Position numbers and translations under genes: made by a program
In this document: positions 1 through 7,962 of the stretch, in pieces
How the letters are laid out: every line of letters begins with the position of its first letter
How positions within the stretch are numbered: the first letter of the stretch is position 1
Notes under the pieces: generated by a model
Database searches by the model: none
What the model saw: the letters and a program-made list of their open reading frames with translations, nothing else
What the model was told of the DNA's origin: nothing
Source: an uncultured Rhodanobacteraceae bacterium
GTDB lineage: Bacteria > Pseudomonadota > Gammaproteobacteria > Xanthomonadales > SZUA-5
DNA length: 27,047 nt
Direction of reading: 5' to 3'
NCBI GenBank assembly: GCA_937928755.1
Contig: CALEZI010000192.1
Coordinates: 1 to 27,047, forward strand

Positions 1-83
1 ATCCGGGTCCTGCGGACCCACCTTCTCCCCGCTTGCGGGGAGAAGGAATCAAGACACGGCTCCCCGCTTGCGGGGAGAAGGAA
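1..83. repeat. Double-hairpin intergenic repeat, copy 1 (cut by window edge)
   Basis: The segment contains a short GGGTCC/GGACCC hairpin and then two units with the palindrome CTCCCCGC-tt-GCGGGGAG. In the first unit the stem extends to 12 bp (CCTTCTCCCCGC with GCGGGGAGAAGG). The same 83 bases recur at 7869-7951 with one mismatch (position 53). It lies downstream of the Smr gene, which is read leftwards. No coding frame is convincing here. It behaves like a dispersed REP-type element; a transcription-termination role is possible, but no T-tract follows the hairpins. Confidence 0.85.
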
Positions 84-113
84 CCAAACACGGGGGAGCA
101 CGTGCCGCCCGGA

Positions 114-674
114 TCAAGGCGCCTGCAGCAGCACCAGCACTGCGCCGGTACCTCCGTCCTGCGGTCGCGCTGAAGTGAAACCGATGACGTCGGCACGCTG
201 GCGCAGGACGCGGTCGGTCATCGCCTTGATCACGCTGCCCTGATCCATCCCGCGTGCCTTGCCGTGGATCACACGCACGCAGCGACGGCGGTCGCGCCGG
301 CATTCGGCGACAAAGGCACCCAGCATTGCGCGCGCCTGTTGCAGGCGCAGGTGATGCAGGTCGAGTTCCGCCTCGATCACGAACTGGCCGCGTCGCAACT
401 GGCGCAGCAGCTTGGGTGGATAACCGTCCTGCAGGTGGGCGAGTACCTCACCACTGGCCAATCCGACGAGCGCCAGATCGTCGCTCAGCAACTCGCGCAG
501 CACCTGGCGTTCGTCGGCCTGCGACTGCATCGGTTCAGGCTCAAGGACTGGTCGCGTGGCGCGCAATCGGTCCGGATCGGCCGATAGTAGTCGCACCGGC
601 CCTACCGCTTCGCGAAACAACGCGGCATCGTCCGGATTGGCAGAGACAGGAGGGCGATGGCGCTTGGAACTCAT
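114..674 (-). CDS. Smr-domain endonuclease (SmrA-like)
   Basis: The product is 186 residues, starting at the ATG at 674, just before the conserved-looking SSKRHRPP stretch. A longer reading to 803 would overlap surE and looks non-coding. The C-terminal half is an Smr domain, with LDLHHL near residue 101, VIHGKARG near residue 137 and a terminal GGTGAVLVLL. These are the LDLHG, TGxG-like and GGxGxxxVxL blocks of the family. Smr proteins are nucleic-acid nickases; stand-alone gammaproteobacterial forms resemble YdaL/SmrA, and their cellular role is not settled. The gene is divergent from surE, with 63 bp between the start codons that must hold both promoters. The family call is secure; substrate and role are not readable from sequence. 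Confidence 0.9.
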   Translation of the reverse strand: MSSKRHRPPVSANPDDAALFREAVGPVRLLSADPDRLRATRPVLEPEPMQSQADERQVLRELLSDDLALVGLASGEVLAHLQDGYPPKLLRQLRRGQFVIEAELDLHHLRLQQARAMLGAFVAECRRDRRRCVRVIHGKARGMDQGSVIKAMTDRVLRQRADVIGFTSARPQDGGTGAVLVLLQAP

Positions 675-737
675 CCGGCGGAGCGCCTCAGTAGGGGTGG
701 CGTTGCTATTATCACGGGCTGACCTTCGAGAGTATGT

Positions 738-1493
738 ATGCACGTCCTGATCAGCAACGATGATGGTGTTGATGCCCCGGGAATCCAGATCCTGGCCGAA
801 CACATGGCGGCCCTGGGTCGGGTCAGCGTGGTCGCGCCGGATCGAGACCGCAGTGGCGCCAGCAACTCGCTGACCCTGGACCAGCCGATTCGGGTGACTT
901 CACTCGGCCCCGATCGCTATCGGGTGGCGGGCACACCGACGGACTGTGTGCACCTGGCACTGGCCGGCTTGCTCGATTGCGAACCTGCGATCGTCGTTTC
1001 CGGCATCAACAATTCCGCCAACCTGGGCGACGACGTGCTTTATTCAGGCACCGTGGCTGCGGCCATGGAGGGTCGTTTTCTTGGCCTGCCGGCGATCGCC
1101 GTATCGCTGGTGAGCCGCGATCATCAGGCGCTGAATTACGCCTCGGCGGCGCGTGCCGCCGTGCGCCTGGTCGCGCGCCTGCTGGAGGACCCGCTTCCGG
1201 CGGACACCATCCTCAACGTCAACGTGCCGGACCGGCCCTGGGACGAGATCCGTGGATTCGAAGTAACGCGCCTCGGTCACCGGCATCGTTCCGAGCCTTG
1301 CATCGCCCAGACCGATCCACGCGGCCGCCCGATCTACTGGATCGGACCGGCCGGTGCGGAGCAGGATGCCGGGCCCGGAACCGACTTTCATGCCGTACGC
1401 GCGGGCTTCATCTCGATCACGCCGATCACCGTCGACCTGACGCGTTACACCGCGCTCGACAAGGTGGCGAGCTGGGTGGCGACGCTCAAATGA
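738..1493 (+). CDS. surE: 5'/3'-nucleotidase SurE
   Basis: The 251-residue length is typical of SurE. The N-terminal NDDG motif (residues 7-10) supplies two acidic metal ligands, SGASNS around residue 39 supplies the serine ligand, and SGINNSANLGDDVLYSGTV (from residue 88) holds the asparagine ligand and active-site loop. SurE is a cytoplasmic, divalent-metal-dependent phosphatase that acts on nucleoside 5'- and 3'-monophosphates and on exopolyphosphate. Its stop codon overlaps the pcm start (ATGA at 1490-1493), so the two are translationally coupled, the arrangement known from E. coli and many other gammaproteobacteria. No strong ribosome-binding site is visible before 738. Identity is essentially certain. 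Confidence 0.98.
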   Translation: MHVLISNDDGVDAPGIQILAEHMAALGRVSVVAPDRDRSGASNSLTLDQPIRVTSLGPDRYRVAGTPTDCVHLALAGLLDCEPAIVVSGINNSANLGDDVLYSGTVAAAMEGRFLGLPAIAVSLVSRDHQALNYASAARAAVRLVARLLEDPLPADTILNVNVPDRPWDEIRGFEVTRLGHRHRSEPCIAQTDPRGRPIYWIGPAGAEQDAGPGTDFHAVRAGFISITPITVDLTRYTALDKVASWVATLK

Positions 1494-2170
1494 CCCGCTA
1501 TCTGGCGCCATCGCCAATCGAGGCCCAGGGCAAGGGCATGACTTCGCAGCGCGCGCGCGACCGACTGGTCGAGCGCCTGAAGGCACAAGGCGTCGTCGAT
1601 GCCCGCGTGCTCGAGGTCATCGGCCGTGTGCCGAGGCATCTGTTTGTCGACGAGGCGCTGGCCAGTCGCGCCTACGAGGACACGGCATTGCCGATCGGAC
1701 TCGGCCAGACCATCTCGCAACCCTTTGTGGTGGCGCTGATGACCGCGGCGTTGATTCGCGACCGGATTCCGACCAGGGCGCTCGAGATCGGCACCGGCTC
1801 GGGCTATCAGGCGGCGATCCTGGCGCAGTTGCTGCCCGAAGTGCATACGGTCGAACGCATCGACGAGTTGCTGCGACAGGCACGCAAACGCTTTCGCCAA
1901 CTCGGCTACAAGAACATCCGGTCGAAACACGACGACGGTAACATCGGCTGGCGCGAACACGCACCTTTCGACGCGCTGATCGTGACCGCGGCACGCGAGG
2001 CGCTGGAACCCGAACTGCTGGCTCAGGTTGCAGTGGGCGGCGTCGCGGTAGCGCCACTTGGGCCGGCCGGGCAGCAGACATTGGTACGCATGGTTCGGGG
2101 GAATGACGGATGGTCGCGGGAAAATCTGGGCGCGGTGAGTTTTGTGCCGCTGGTTCGGGGTGTGTTGTGA
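1490..2170 (+). CDS. pcm: Protein-L-isoaspartate O-methyltransferase
   Basis: The product is 226 residues. The start is the ATG overlapping the surE stop; an open frame extends far upstream inside surE but is only a shadow. The SAM-binding motif I is EIGTGSGYQAAILAQL, preceded by the family's GLGQTISQPFVVALM substrate-binding segment. A later VGGVAVAPLG block also matches the family. The enzyme methylates L-isoaspartyl residues in damaged proteins so that they can revert to aspartate. Its stop overlaps the nlpD start (GTGA at 2167-2170), which makes surE-pcm-nlpD a tightly coupled unit for stress survival. The identification is secure. Confidence 0.97.
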   Translation: MTRYLAPSPIEAQGKGMTSQRARDRLVERLKAQGVVDARVLEVIGRVPRHLFVDEALASRAYEDTALPIGLGQTISQPFVVALMTAALIRDRIPTRALEIGTGSGYQAAILAQLLPEVHTVERIDELLRQARKRFRQLGYKNIRSKHDDGNIGWREHAPFDALIVTAAREALEPELLAQVAVGGVAVAPLGPAGQQTLVRMVRGNDGWSRENLGAVSFVPLVRGVL

Positions 2171-3264
2171 TCAGGTTGGCCCGCCTGACAACCTTGAGCG
2201 CAGCGTTGGCGCTGGCTGCCTGTACGCAGACGGTAATGGTGCAGCCGGCCAATCAGGATCTGCCACCGCCGGCGCCGCGCGACCAGGCGTCCGCCTCGGC
2301 ACCGACGTACGTCGTGCAGCAGGGCGACACGCTGTACAAGATCTCGATGCAGTACGGCGTCGACTATCGCGAACTGGCCAGCTGGAACAGCATCAGCGCG
2401 CCTTACACGATTTATCCAAAGCAGACGCTGCGCGTTGGGCCGGGGAGTGCTCAGGCCACTGCGCCGGCACAAACCGCGGTGGTTGCGACCACCGCCGCGC
2501 CAACGACTCCGCGCCCGTCTGCGGCTGGCAGCGAACGCGTGGGTTCAGCGGTAGCTGCCTCGGGCGTGCAATCAAATCCAGCGCAAGCTACGCGTGGCGA
2601 AGGTTATGACGCCGAGCTCGGTGTCACGCTTCCGGCCGGGGCGCAACCCATCGGCGCGACAGCCGCTGCCGCCAGTTCCGCTGCCGCACCCGTGTTCGAG
2701 CCCGTTGCGACTGCGACAGCGCCTGCGAGCGCGGGCGCCCCGGCAACCACGGTGGAGTCCCTGCCCGAGGTGGCGCCGGCGCGTCCCGACACTACCGCGC
2801 CACTGCGAACCACACCGGCTGCGCCGGTCGCTGCAGCGGCGCCCGCTGCTGCACCCGCCGGCAGCGCGGACATCGCCGCCGCGAGGCCCAGCAGTGCTGG
2901 TTGGACCTGGCCGACGCCAGGCAAGGTGGTGGTGACCTACGCCAGCGGCGATCCCACCCGTCAGGGCATCGACATCGCCGGCGAACTCGGTCAGCCGGTG
3001 CGCGCCGCGCGCGATGGCGAGGTGGTCTACAGTGGTGCCGGCCTGATCGGTTATGGCGAACTGGTGATCATCAAACACTCGCCGGAGCTGCTTTCCGCCT
3101 ATGGTCACAATCGCGTGCGACTGGTCAAGGAAGGCGACAAGGTCAAGTCCGGCCAGAAAATCGCCGAAATGGGCAAGAACGCCGCCAATCGTGTGCTGCT
3201 GCATTTCGAAGTACGCAAGAATGGCAAACCGGTGGATCCGCTGCCGCTGTTGCCGGCGCGCTGA
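2167..3264 (+). CDS. nlpD: Murein hydrolase activator NlpD (LysM plus degenerate M23 lipoprotein)
   Basis: The product is 365 residues from a GTG at 2167. This start gives a clean lipoprotein signal with lipobox LAAC and Cys19; the upstream ATG at 2110 would add 19 residues and bury the signal. The domains are a LysM peptidoglycan-binding module (about residues 47-90, TYVVQQGDTLYKIS), a roughly 150-residue Ala/Pro/Thr-rich linker, and a C-terminal M23/LytM domain (about 255-362). The LytM zinc site is degenerate: the first His-x3-Asp motif reads QGIDIAG, as in E. coli NlpD. It should therefore be a non-catalytic activator of an AmiC-type amidase during cell separation. The gene normally preceding rpoS in gammaproteobacteria ends here without rpoS following. 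Confidence 0.94.
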   Translation: MIRLARLTTLSAALALAACTQTVMVQPANQDLPPPAPRDQASASAPTYVVQQGDTLYKISMQYGVDYRELASWNSISAPYTIYPKQTLRVGPGSAQATAPAQTAVVATTAAPTTPRPSAAGSERVGSAVAASGVQSNPAQATRGEGYDAELGVTLPAGAQPIGATAAAASSAAAPVFEPVATATAPASAGAPATTVESLPEVAPARPDTTAPLRTTPAAPVAAAAPAAAPAGSADIAAARPSSAGWTWPTPGKVVVTYASGDPTRQGIDIAGELGQPVRAARDGEVVYSGAGLIGYGELVIIKHSPELLSAYGHNRVRLVKEGDKVKSGQKIAEMGKNAANRVLLHFEVRKNGKPVDPLPLLPAR

Positions 3265-3287
3265 ACGAGACTCGGGCGACGGGCATT

Positions 3288-3317
3288 TGTAGGAGCGACG
3301 TACACCTCGCTCCTACA
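3288..3317. repeat. REP palindrome (TGTAGGAGCGA type)
   Basis: A perfect 11-bp inverted repeat, TGTAGGAGCGA (3288-3298) with TCGCTCCTACA (3307-3317), surrounds an 8-nt loop. It sits 23 bp after nlpD and could also slow or end transcription, but there is no T-tract. The sequence matches the GTAGGAGCG / GTGGGAGCG REP type common in Pseudomonas and Xanthomonadales, and related copies are at 4317-4369 and 10540-10650. Confidence 0.85.
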
Positions 3318-3343
3318 TCAAGACGCCCGGCGCCAATCTTTGC

Positions 3344-4312
3344 ATGAACATCTACACCAGCGACCAGTTCGTCCTGCCCTTGCCTGAAGGCCATCGCTTT
3401 CCGATGGCCAAGTACCGTCTGCTGCGCGAGCGCGTAGAGGCCAACCTGGCGCTGCTTGGCGCCCATCTGCATGAAGCGCCGTGGGCCGACGATGCTGCCG
3501 TGTTGCGCACCCACAGCGCCGATTACCTGGCCAAGGTGCGCGACGGAACACTCAGCGACGCCGAACAAAGACGCATCGGTTTCCCCTGGTCGCCGGCGAT
3601 GGCCGAGCGTACGCGACGGGTCTCCGGCGCCAGCATGGCGGCGCTGGAAAGCGCCATCGCGGGCTGCGGCGTTGGCGTCAACCTGGCCGGTGGCACGCAT
3701 CACGCCTTCGCTGATCACGGCGCCGGTTATTGCATCTTCAATGACAGCGTGATCGCCGCGCGCCACGTGCAGGCGATCGGGCTGGCGCAGCGCATTCTGG
3801 TGATCGATCTCGACGTGCATCAGGGCAACGGTACCGCCGCGATCTGTCGCGACGATGCCAGCATCTACACCTTCTCGATGCACGGCGCGCGAAACTATCC
3901 AGCGGTCAAACCACGCGGCGACCTCGACATCGACCTGCCCGACGGCACCAGCGATGCCGAGTATCTGCAACTGCTCGAGCGCAATCTCGCTTACGCCCAG
4001 GCGCGTTCACGGGCTGATGCGGCGATTTACCTCGCAGGTGCCGACCCCTATGCCGGCGACAAGCTCGGTTACCTGAATCTGAGCAAACATGGACTGCGCC
4101 GTCGCGATCAGATGGTGTTCGACCACTGTCGGCGTCAGGCACTGCCGGTTGCCGTCAGTATGGCTGGCGGATACGCGCCGGAGGTGACCGACATCGTCGA
4201 CATTCACTACGCAACCATCGAATGCGCGGCGCAACTGGCGCTCACCCGGGGTTGGTATCCGCCGCAGAAACCGACGTCGGTCTTCGCTTGCATGGCTGCA
4301 GCGGAGGACTGA
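3344..4312 (+). CDS. Histone deacetylase-family (class IV-like) zinc amidohydrolase
   Basis: The product is 322 residues with the arginase/deacetylase fold signatures. The catalytic His pair is in GGTHHAF (H119, H120), the zinc ligands are in VIDLDVHQGNGTA (D157, H159), the third zinc ligand is in YLAGADPYAGDKLG (D234), and the catalytic tyrosine is in MAGGY (Y277). All key residues are present, so it should be active. Short bacterial members of this branch resemble eukaryotic HDAC11 and remove acyl groups from lysines or small amide substrates; the substrate cannot be read here. It follows nlpD by 79 bp with a REP hairpin between them, so it probably has its own expression. There is no strong ribosome-binding site at the chosen ATG. 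Confidence 0.92.
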   Translation: MNIYTSDQFVLPLPEGHRFPMAKYRLLRERVEANLALLGAHLHEAPWADDAAVLRTHSADYLAKVRDGTLSDAEQRRIGFPWSPAMAERTRRVSGASMAALESAIAGCGVGVNLAGGTHHAFADHGAGYCIFNDSVIAARHVQAIGLAQRILVIDLDVHQGNGTAAICRDDASIYTFSMHGARNYPAVKPRGDLDIDLPDGTSDAEYLQLLERNLAYAQARSRADAAIYLAGADPYAGDKLGYLNLSKHGLRRRDQMVFDHCRRQALPVAVSMAGGYAPEVTDIVDIHYATIECAAQLALTRGWYPPQKPTSVFACMAAAED

Positions 4313-4316
4313 CGTC

Positions 4317-4369
4317 GGAGCGACCTTGAGCGAGCCTGGAAGTCACGGCTCGCGACGCAAGGTCGCTCC
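4317..4369. repeat. Long REP hairpin (GGAGCGACCTTG type)
   Basis: GGAGCGACCTTG (4317-4328) is the perfect 12-bp complement of CAAGGTCGCTCC (4358-4369). Inside it, GCGAGCC (4330-4336) pairs with GGCTCGC (4347-4353). It lies between the convergent ends of the deacetylase-family gene and the Sel1-repeat gene, a classic REP position, and may act as a two-way transcription barrier. Confidence 0.88.
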
Positions 4370-4379
4370 CACGCACGCT

Positions 4380-5099
4380 TTACTGACGCGCCGGCTTGTC
4401 CTGGTTGTCCTCGACGACCGCACCCACCTCGACCCGACCGCGGTATGGCTCACGCCAGAGCTGGTCCTGCCACTCGAAATATCGCTCCGGCTGCCAGAAC
4501 TTGTCGTTGTAGAACTGCTCGCCATCGAGCCGAATCCAGTTGCCGTTGCCGGGCAGCAGCACGGTCAGCGCGCCCTTGAATCCAGTGCGGCTGCCGGTGG
4601 TCTGGCGGCGTCCCTGGTCGATCTTGCGTTCCAGGCGTGGTTTGGCCACATCGTCGCCATACTCTGCGTAGATGTCCTTGCCGACGCTGAGCGCGCGCTC
4701 GCGTTCGCGCTCGTCGAGTGAACTCCAGTAGTGCTCGCGGATGGCGGTAAAGTCCTTGTAACCGCGCTCGGCAGCGAGGTCCATCCAGGCATAGGCGCGG
4801 GCGCGGTCGATGCTGGTGCCATCGCCGTTCCAGTACATTTCGGCGACCATCGCCTGCGAACCCTTGTCGGCGTAACGCGACGAACGGACGAAAGCGTCGA
4901 ATGCCTTGTCGGGTCTGCCGGCCTCATAGCGTTCAAGGCCCACCTTGCGCCAGCGAAGATCCGGGTGATAACGCAAGAATCCCTCCGATGCCGCAGCCGA
5001 ATGAGCGGCTTCCGGCGCGCTGTTTTGCGCGGCCAGTCGCGGCGCGACGCTTGCCAATGCGAGGGCCAGTGCGCTGATGACGAGTAGACGGTTGGACAA
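4380..5099 (-). CDS. Exported Sel1-like repeat protein
   Basis: The product is 239 residues if started at the TTG at 5099, which has a GGAG box nine bases upstream and places a signal peptide (RLLVISALALALASVAPRLAAQ) at the very N-terminus. The frame stays open to 5243, but that extension looks non-coding and would bury the signal. Residues about 75-125 contain tetratricopeptide-like Sel1 helices (QAMVAEMYWNGDGTSIDRARAYAWMDLAAERG). The C-terminal part (about 165-230) is aromatic and charged and has no domain I recognise. Sel1 proteins are protein-interaction scaffolds, here probably periplasmic. It stands alone, convergent with the deacetylase-family gene. The start codon is the least certain point. 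Confidence 0.8.
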   Translation of the reverse strand: MSNRLLVISALALALASVAPRLAAQNSAPEAAHSAAASEGFLRYHPDLRWRKVGLERYEAGRPDKAFDAFVRSSRYADKGSQAMVAEMYWNGDGTSIDRARAYAWMDLAAERGYKDFTAIREHYWSSLDERERERALSVGKDIYAEYGDDVAKPRLERKIDQGRRQTTGSRTGFKGALTVLLPGNGNWIRLDGEQFYNDKFWQPERYFEWQDQLWREPYRGRVEVGAVVEDNQDKPARQ

Positions 5100-5254
5100 G
5101 GCTCGTTTCTCCAGTGTCGACAGGGGCGTGGGCTTCGGCAGTAAAGACGCTCCGATGTGCCCGCGGGTTGCAGAGTCGACCCTAGCGATGCATTCATTGA
5201 CAATCGCGTGCCGGAAGATGGGGATTACTTCAAGCACCCTCACCCTGCAACTCC

Positions 5255-5414
5255 ACCGGCTGCCTCAGAGCAGCAGCGGCCGCGCGGGCGCGCGGCCCTC
5301 CAAGAGCCTCACCAGCCCAAGCGCTCCTGGAGGGCGCCGCGCCTGCGGCGCCGCTGTGCGACCGGCTGCCTCAGAGCAGCAGCGGCCGCGCAGGCGCGCG
5401 GCCCTCCAAAAGCC
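5255..5414. repeat. Three GC-rich hairpin repeats with loop AGGC/GGGC
   Basis: Two direct copies of a 54-bp unit (5255-5308 and 5361-5414, two differences) flank one inverted copy. Each carries an 8-bp perfect stem round a 4-nt loop: GGCCGCGC/GCGCGGCC at 5278-5297 and 5384-5403, and in opposite orientation GGCGCCGC/GCGGCGCC at 5333-5352. The outer context is shared (CAGC before the stem, CCTCCA after it). A fourth member with another stem sequence is at 9635-9654. The cluster fills the gap between the motor pair and the Sel1 gene, just after the MotB-like stop codon. Confidence 0.9.
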
Positions 5415-5460
5415 ACCGTCCTTCCGACGCGGCCGACGGGCTTGCGCGCGGCGTGCCGCC

Positions 5461-6591
5461 TCAGCGATTGGTCAGCTGAATCTCGATGCGCCGGTTGATC
5501 GTGTACGCCGCCGGGGTATCGGCCGGATCGAGCGGTCGAAACTCGCCGAAGCCGTTGGCGGCGAGGCGGTTGGCCTGGATGCCCGACACCACCAGATGTT
5601 TGACGATGGCGATCGCGCGCGCGGTGGAGAGCTCCCAGTTGGATGGAAAACGCGCCGTATTGATCGGCCGCTTGTCGGTGTGACCGTCGATGCGCAGCAC
5701 CCAATCGATTTCCTTGGGAATCTCTGAGGTGACCTCGAGCAGCGTCTGCGCCAACTGATCCAGCTGTGCCTGTGCCCCCGGCGTCAGTTCATCGGTGCCG
5801 GAGGCGAACAGCAATTCGGAGGGTACGACGAAGCGGTCGCCGACGATCTGGATGTCAGCGCGATTACCGAGTACCTCGCGCAGGCGACCGAAGAAATCCG
5901 AACGGTAGCGCTGCAATTCGTTGACCTTGTTGGCCAGCGCCAGATTCAGCTCCTTGCCGAGTTCGTCGATGCGCAGATCCTTGGCCTTGCTCTGCGCCTT
6001 GGCCAGATCGAGCGACGCGGCGAGTTGGTCCAGTTGTGCGCGCAGCGCGGCGACCTGGCGATTGAGCAGTTCGACCTGCGCCGCCGATTTTGCCGACAGC
6101 TCGGTCTGCAACGCCAGCTTGTCCTGGTTCTCTTCCAGTTGCGCCAATCGCGACGCGATTTCGCTTTCCAACTGCTTTTTCAGCTCGGCCAGCGCATTGA
6201 TGTCGGCAGTCAAGCGCGCGACTTCCGATTCACTGCCTTCCAGTTGCGCCTGGGTCTGCGTCAGCGTGGCGTTGGTCTGGTCCAGCGTCAGGCGCAGCGC
6301 ATTGCGCTCATCGGTGGTGGTCGCCAGCGACGCGGACAGTTCTCCAGCCGCAGTTTCCGCCTTGAGCTTGGCCTCGCGTTCCATCGACAGGCTGCGTGCC
6401 AGTTCGGCCAGCTCCGCGTTCAGCGCCGCCAGCGCCTTGTCGCGGCCGCTCAATGCATCGGAAAGCACGAACTGGCCGATGGTGAAAATCATCAGCACGA
6501 ATACCAGCACCATCAGCAGCGAGCTCAAGGCATCGACAAAGCCGGGCCAGAAGTCGACGGTGCGCCGGCGGCGCGAGGCGAGGGTGCTCAT
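5461..6591 (-). CDS. MotB/OmpA-family stator-like protein with long coiled coil
   Basis: The product is 376 residues. A short cytoplasmic Arg-rich N-terminus is followed by WPGFVDALSSLLMVLVFVLMIF (about 15-36), a MotB-type single membrane helix with a conserved aspartate at position 20, the expected ion-binding residue. Residues about 45-225 are a long Leu/Ala/Gln/Glu coiled coil in the periplasm. The C-terminal 140 residues are an OmpA-like peptidoglycan-binding domain (IDGHTDKRPIN, then AYTINRRIEIQL). With the upstream MotA/TolQ-like protein it should form an ion-driven inner-membrane complex anchored to the cell wall. Its ATG follows the partner's stop by 10 bp, with a GAGG box overlapping the intergenic gap. 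No flagellar genes are nearby, so a non-flagellar role is likely. The function is unknown. Confidence 0.88.
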   Translation of the reverse strand: MSTLASRRRRTVDFWPGFVDALSSLLMVLVFVLMIFTIGQFVLSDALSGRDKALAALNAELAELARSLSMEREAKLKAETAAGELSASLATTTDERNALRLTLDQTNATLTQTQAQLEGSESEVARLTADINALAELKKQLESEIASRLAQLEENQDKLALQTELSAKSAAQVELLNRQVAALRAQLDQLAASLDLAKAQSKAKDLRIDELGKELNLALANKVNELQRYRSDFFGRLREVLGNRADIQIVGDRFVVPSELLFASGTDELTPGAQAQLDQLAQTLLEVTSEIPKEIDWVLRIDGHTDKRPINTARFPSNWELSTARAIAIVKHLVVSGIQANRLAANGFGEFRPLDPADTPAAYTINRRIEIQLTNR

Positions 6592-6601
6592 CGATGCAGC
6601 C

Positions 6602-7660
6602 TCAGTTCGCCGGCCGCTTGTGTTCCATCGCTGCGGCGATGGTGCGCGTCAGCAGACGGAACTCGGAGCGCAGTTCGTCGCTGAGCTGCGATCCGGCGCC
6701 CTGCGACTGCGCGAGGGTCTTCAGCGCGTTCCTGAGTTCCTGCTGCGATTGCGCCAGCTCGTTGATGCCGCGCGACTCACGTCCAAGCAACTCGTTGAGC
6801 TTGCCCAGCTGGTTGTTCAGTTCACCGAGTTGGTCGGCGCTGGCGCGGCGCTCGCGTTCGCTGTCGACGATCGCGCGCTGCATGCGTTCGAGGCCGTCGG
6901 CGGTCTGTTCCAGCAACGCCTGCACATAGGCCGGCACCGAGGTGTCGCCCTCGACCGCCAGACCACCGCCGCCGCTGAGCTTGGTCATGCCCGACAGCCA
7001 GTCTTCCAGCTCGGTGTAAAAACGGTTCGCGGTACGCCCCGATTGCAGGTCGAGAAAGCCCAGCACCAGCGAGCCGGCGAGGCCGAACAGCGAGGTCGAG
7101 AAGCTGGTTGCCATGCCCGACAGGGGCGCCTGCAAGCGGGTCTTGAGGGTTTCGAACATGGCGACCGCGTCGCTGCCGGCGGTCATCCCGCCGATGATCT
7201 CGCCGACCGAGCCGATGGTGCGCAACAAGCCCCAGAAGGTGCCCAGCAGGCCAAGAAAGATCAGCAGACCGATCAGGTAACGCGACAGATCGCGCTGTTC
7301 TTCGAGGCGCAGGTGCACGCTGTCGAGGATCGAGCGCATCGACGCCGTGGACAGCGTCAGCGGACGTCGATCGGTCTTGGCCAGCATCTGCGCCATCGGC
7401 GCCAGCAACACCGGCGGCGCGTGCGCGCGGTCCGGATTGGAACGACGGAAATGGGTGATCCAGTTGACCTCGTGCTGCAGCCGCGTCACCTGGCGCACAT
7501 TGGCCAGCACGCCGACCAGGAAAACCAGAATGATCACGCCGTTGAAGATCGGCGTGGCGTTGAAGGCATCCAGCAGCGGCACGATCAGCACGATGCAGAT
7601 GGCAGCGACGATGCCGAGGAAGCCGAGCATCCATACCAGGGCGCGATTCGGTTGACTCAT
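6602..7660 (-). CDS. MotA/TolQ/ExbB-family proton channel-like protein
   Basis: The product is 352 residues. Four membrane helices are visible: about 7-29, 38-55, 127-150 (LIGLLIFLGLLGTFWGLLRTIG, the conserved TolQ/MotA pore segment) and 185-205 (MATSFSTSLFGLAGSLVLGF). A cytoplasmic tail from about residue 265 is rich in Leu/Gln/Glu and reads as coiled coil. It is the first gene of a two-gene unit with the MotB/OmpA-like protein, and the two together resemble a stator: five channel subunits round two peptidoglycan-anchored ones in known systems. ZorA/ZorB of Zorya defence have this general plan, but the zorC/D/E effectors are absent here. The upstream 80 bp should hold the promoter. Confidence 0.88.
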   Translation of the reverse strand: MSQPNRALVWMLGFLGIVAAICIVLIVPLLDAFNATPIFNGVIILVFLVGVLANVRQVTRLQHEVNWITHFRRSNPDRAHAPPVLLAPMAQMLAKTDRRPLTLSTASMRSILDSVHLRLEEQRDLSRYLIGLLIFLGLLGTFWGLLRTIGSVGEIIGGMTAGSDAVAMFETLKTRLQAPLSGMATSFSTSLFGLAGSLVLGFLDLQSGRTANRFYTELEDWLSGMTKLSGGGGLAVEGDTSVPAYVQALLEQTADGLERMQRAIVDSERERRASADQLGELNNQLGKLNELLGRESRGINELAQSQQELRNALKTLAQSQGAGSQLSDELRSEFRLLTRTIAAAMEHKRPAN

Positions 7661-7776
7661 TGACGACTCTCCGACGGCATACCCGCTGCATCCTGCCGAA
7701 GCAGACCTGAACAGTAGACGTGTGCAAGGCGTGATGGGTTAGCTCGATGCGGGAACTATCGCGCTGTTCTTGAATT

Positions 7777-7951
7777 CCTCTCCCCGCAGGCGGGGAGAGG
7801 ATGTCACCGCAGGTGACAGGTGAGGGGGCTCACCTGACGGAGCGAACGCTTTGTCAGCGATCCCCCTCATCCGGGTCCTGCGGACCCACCTTCTCCCCGC
7901 TTGCGGGGAGAAGGAATCAAAACACGGCTCCCCGCTTGCGGGGAGAAGGAA
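7777..7951. repeat. Cluster of palindromic repeats, including copy 2 of the left-edge element
   Basis: The cluster starts with an 11-bp hairpin CCTCTCCCCGC (7777-7787)/GCGGGGAGAGG (7790-7800) and a 7-bp hairpin TGTCACC (7802-7808)/GGTGACA (7812-7818). From 7869 to 7951 it repeats the element at 1-83 with a single mismatch, including two CTCCCCGC/GCGGGGAG palindromes. It separates the imuB 3' end from the promoter side of the motor pair. No gene is seen between 7661 and 7962. Confidence 0.88.
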
Positions 7952-7962
7952 TCAAAAAGACA

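Noticed and set aside
5461..7660. Zorya defence system
   Set aside because: Only a ZorA/ZorB-like membrane pair is present; no zorC, zorD or zorE effector lies on either side, and such stator pairs occur widely outside defence loci.
5921..7663. 580-codon open frame on the plus strand
   Set aside because: It lies antisense across the MotA/MotB-like pair, is rich in Arg/Gln/Ser runs and has no family motif; a shadow of GC-rich coding on the other strand.
7777..7951. CRISPR-like repeated hairpins
   Set aside because: The units are adjacent palindromes without regular unique spacers, and no cas genes are present.
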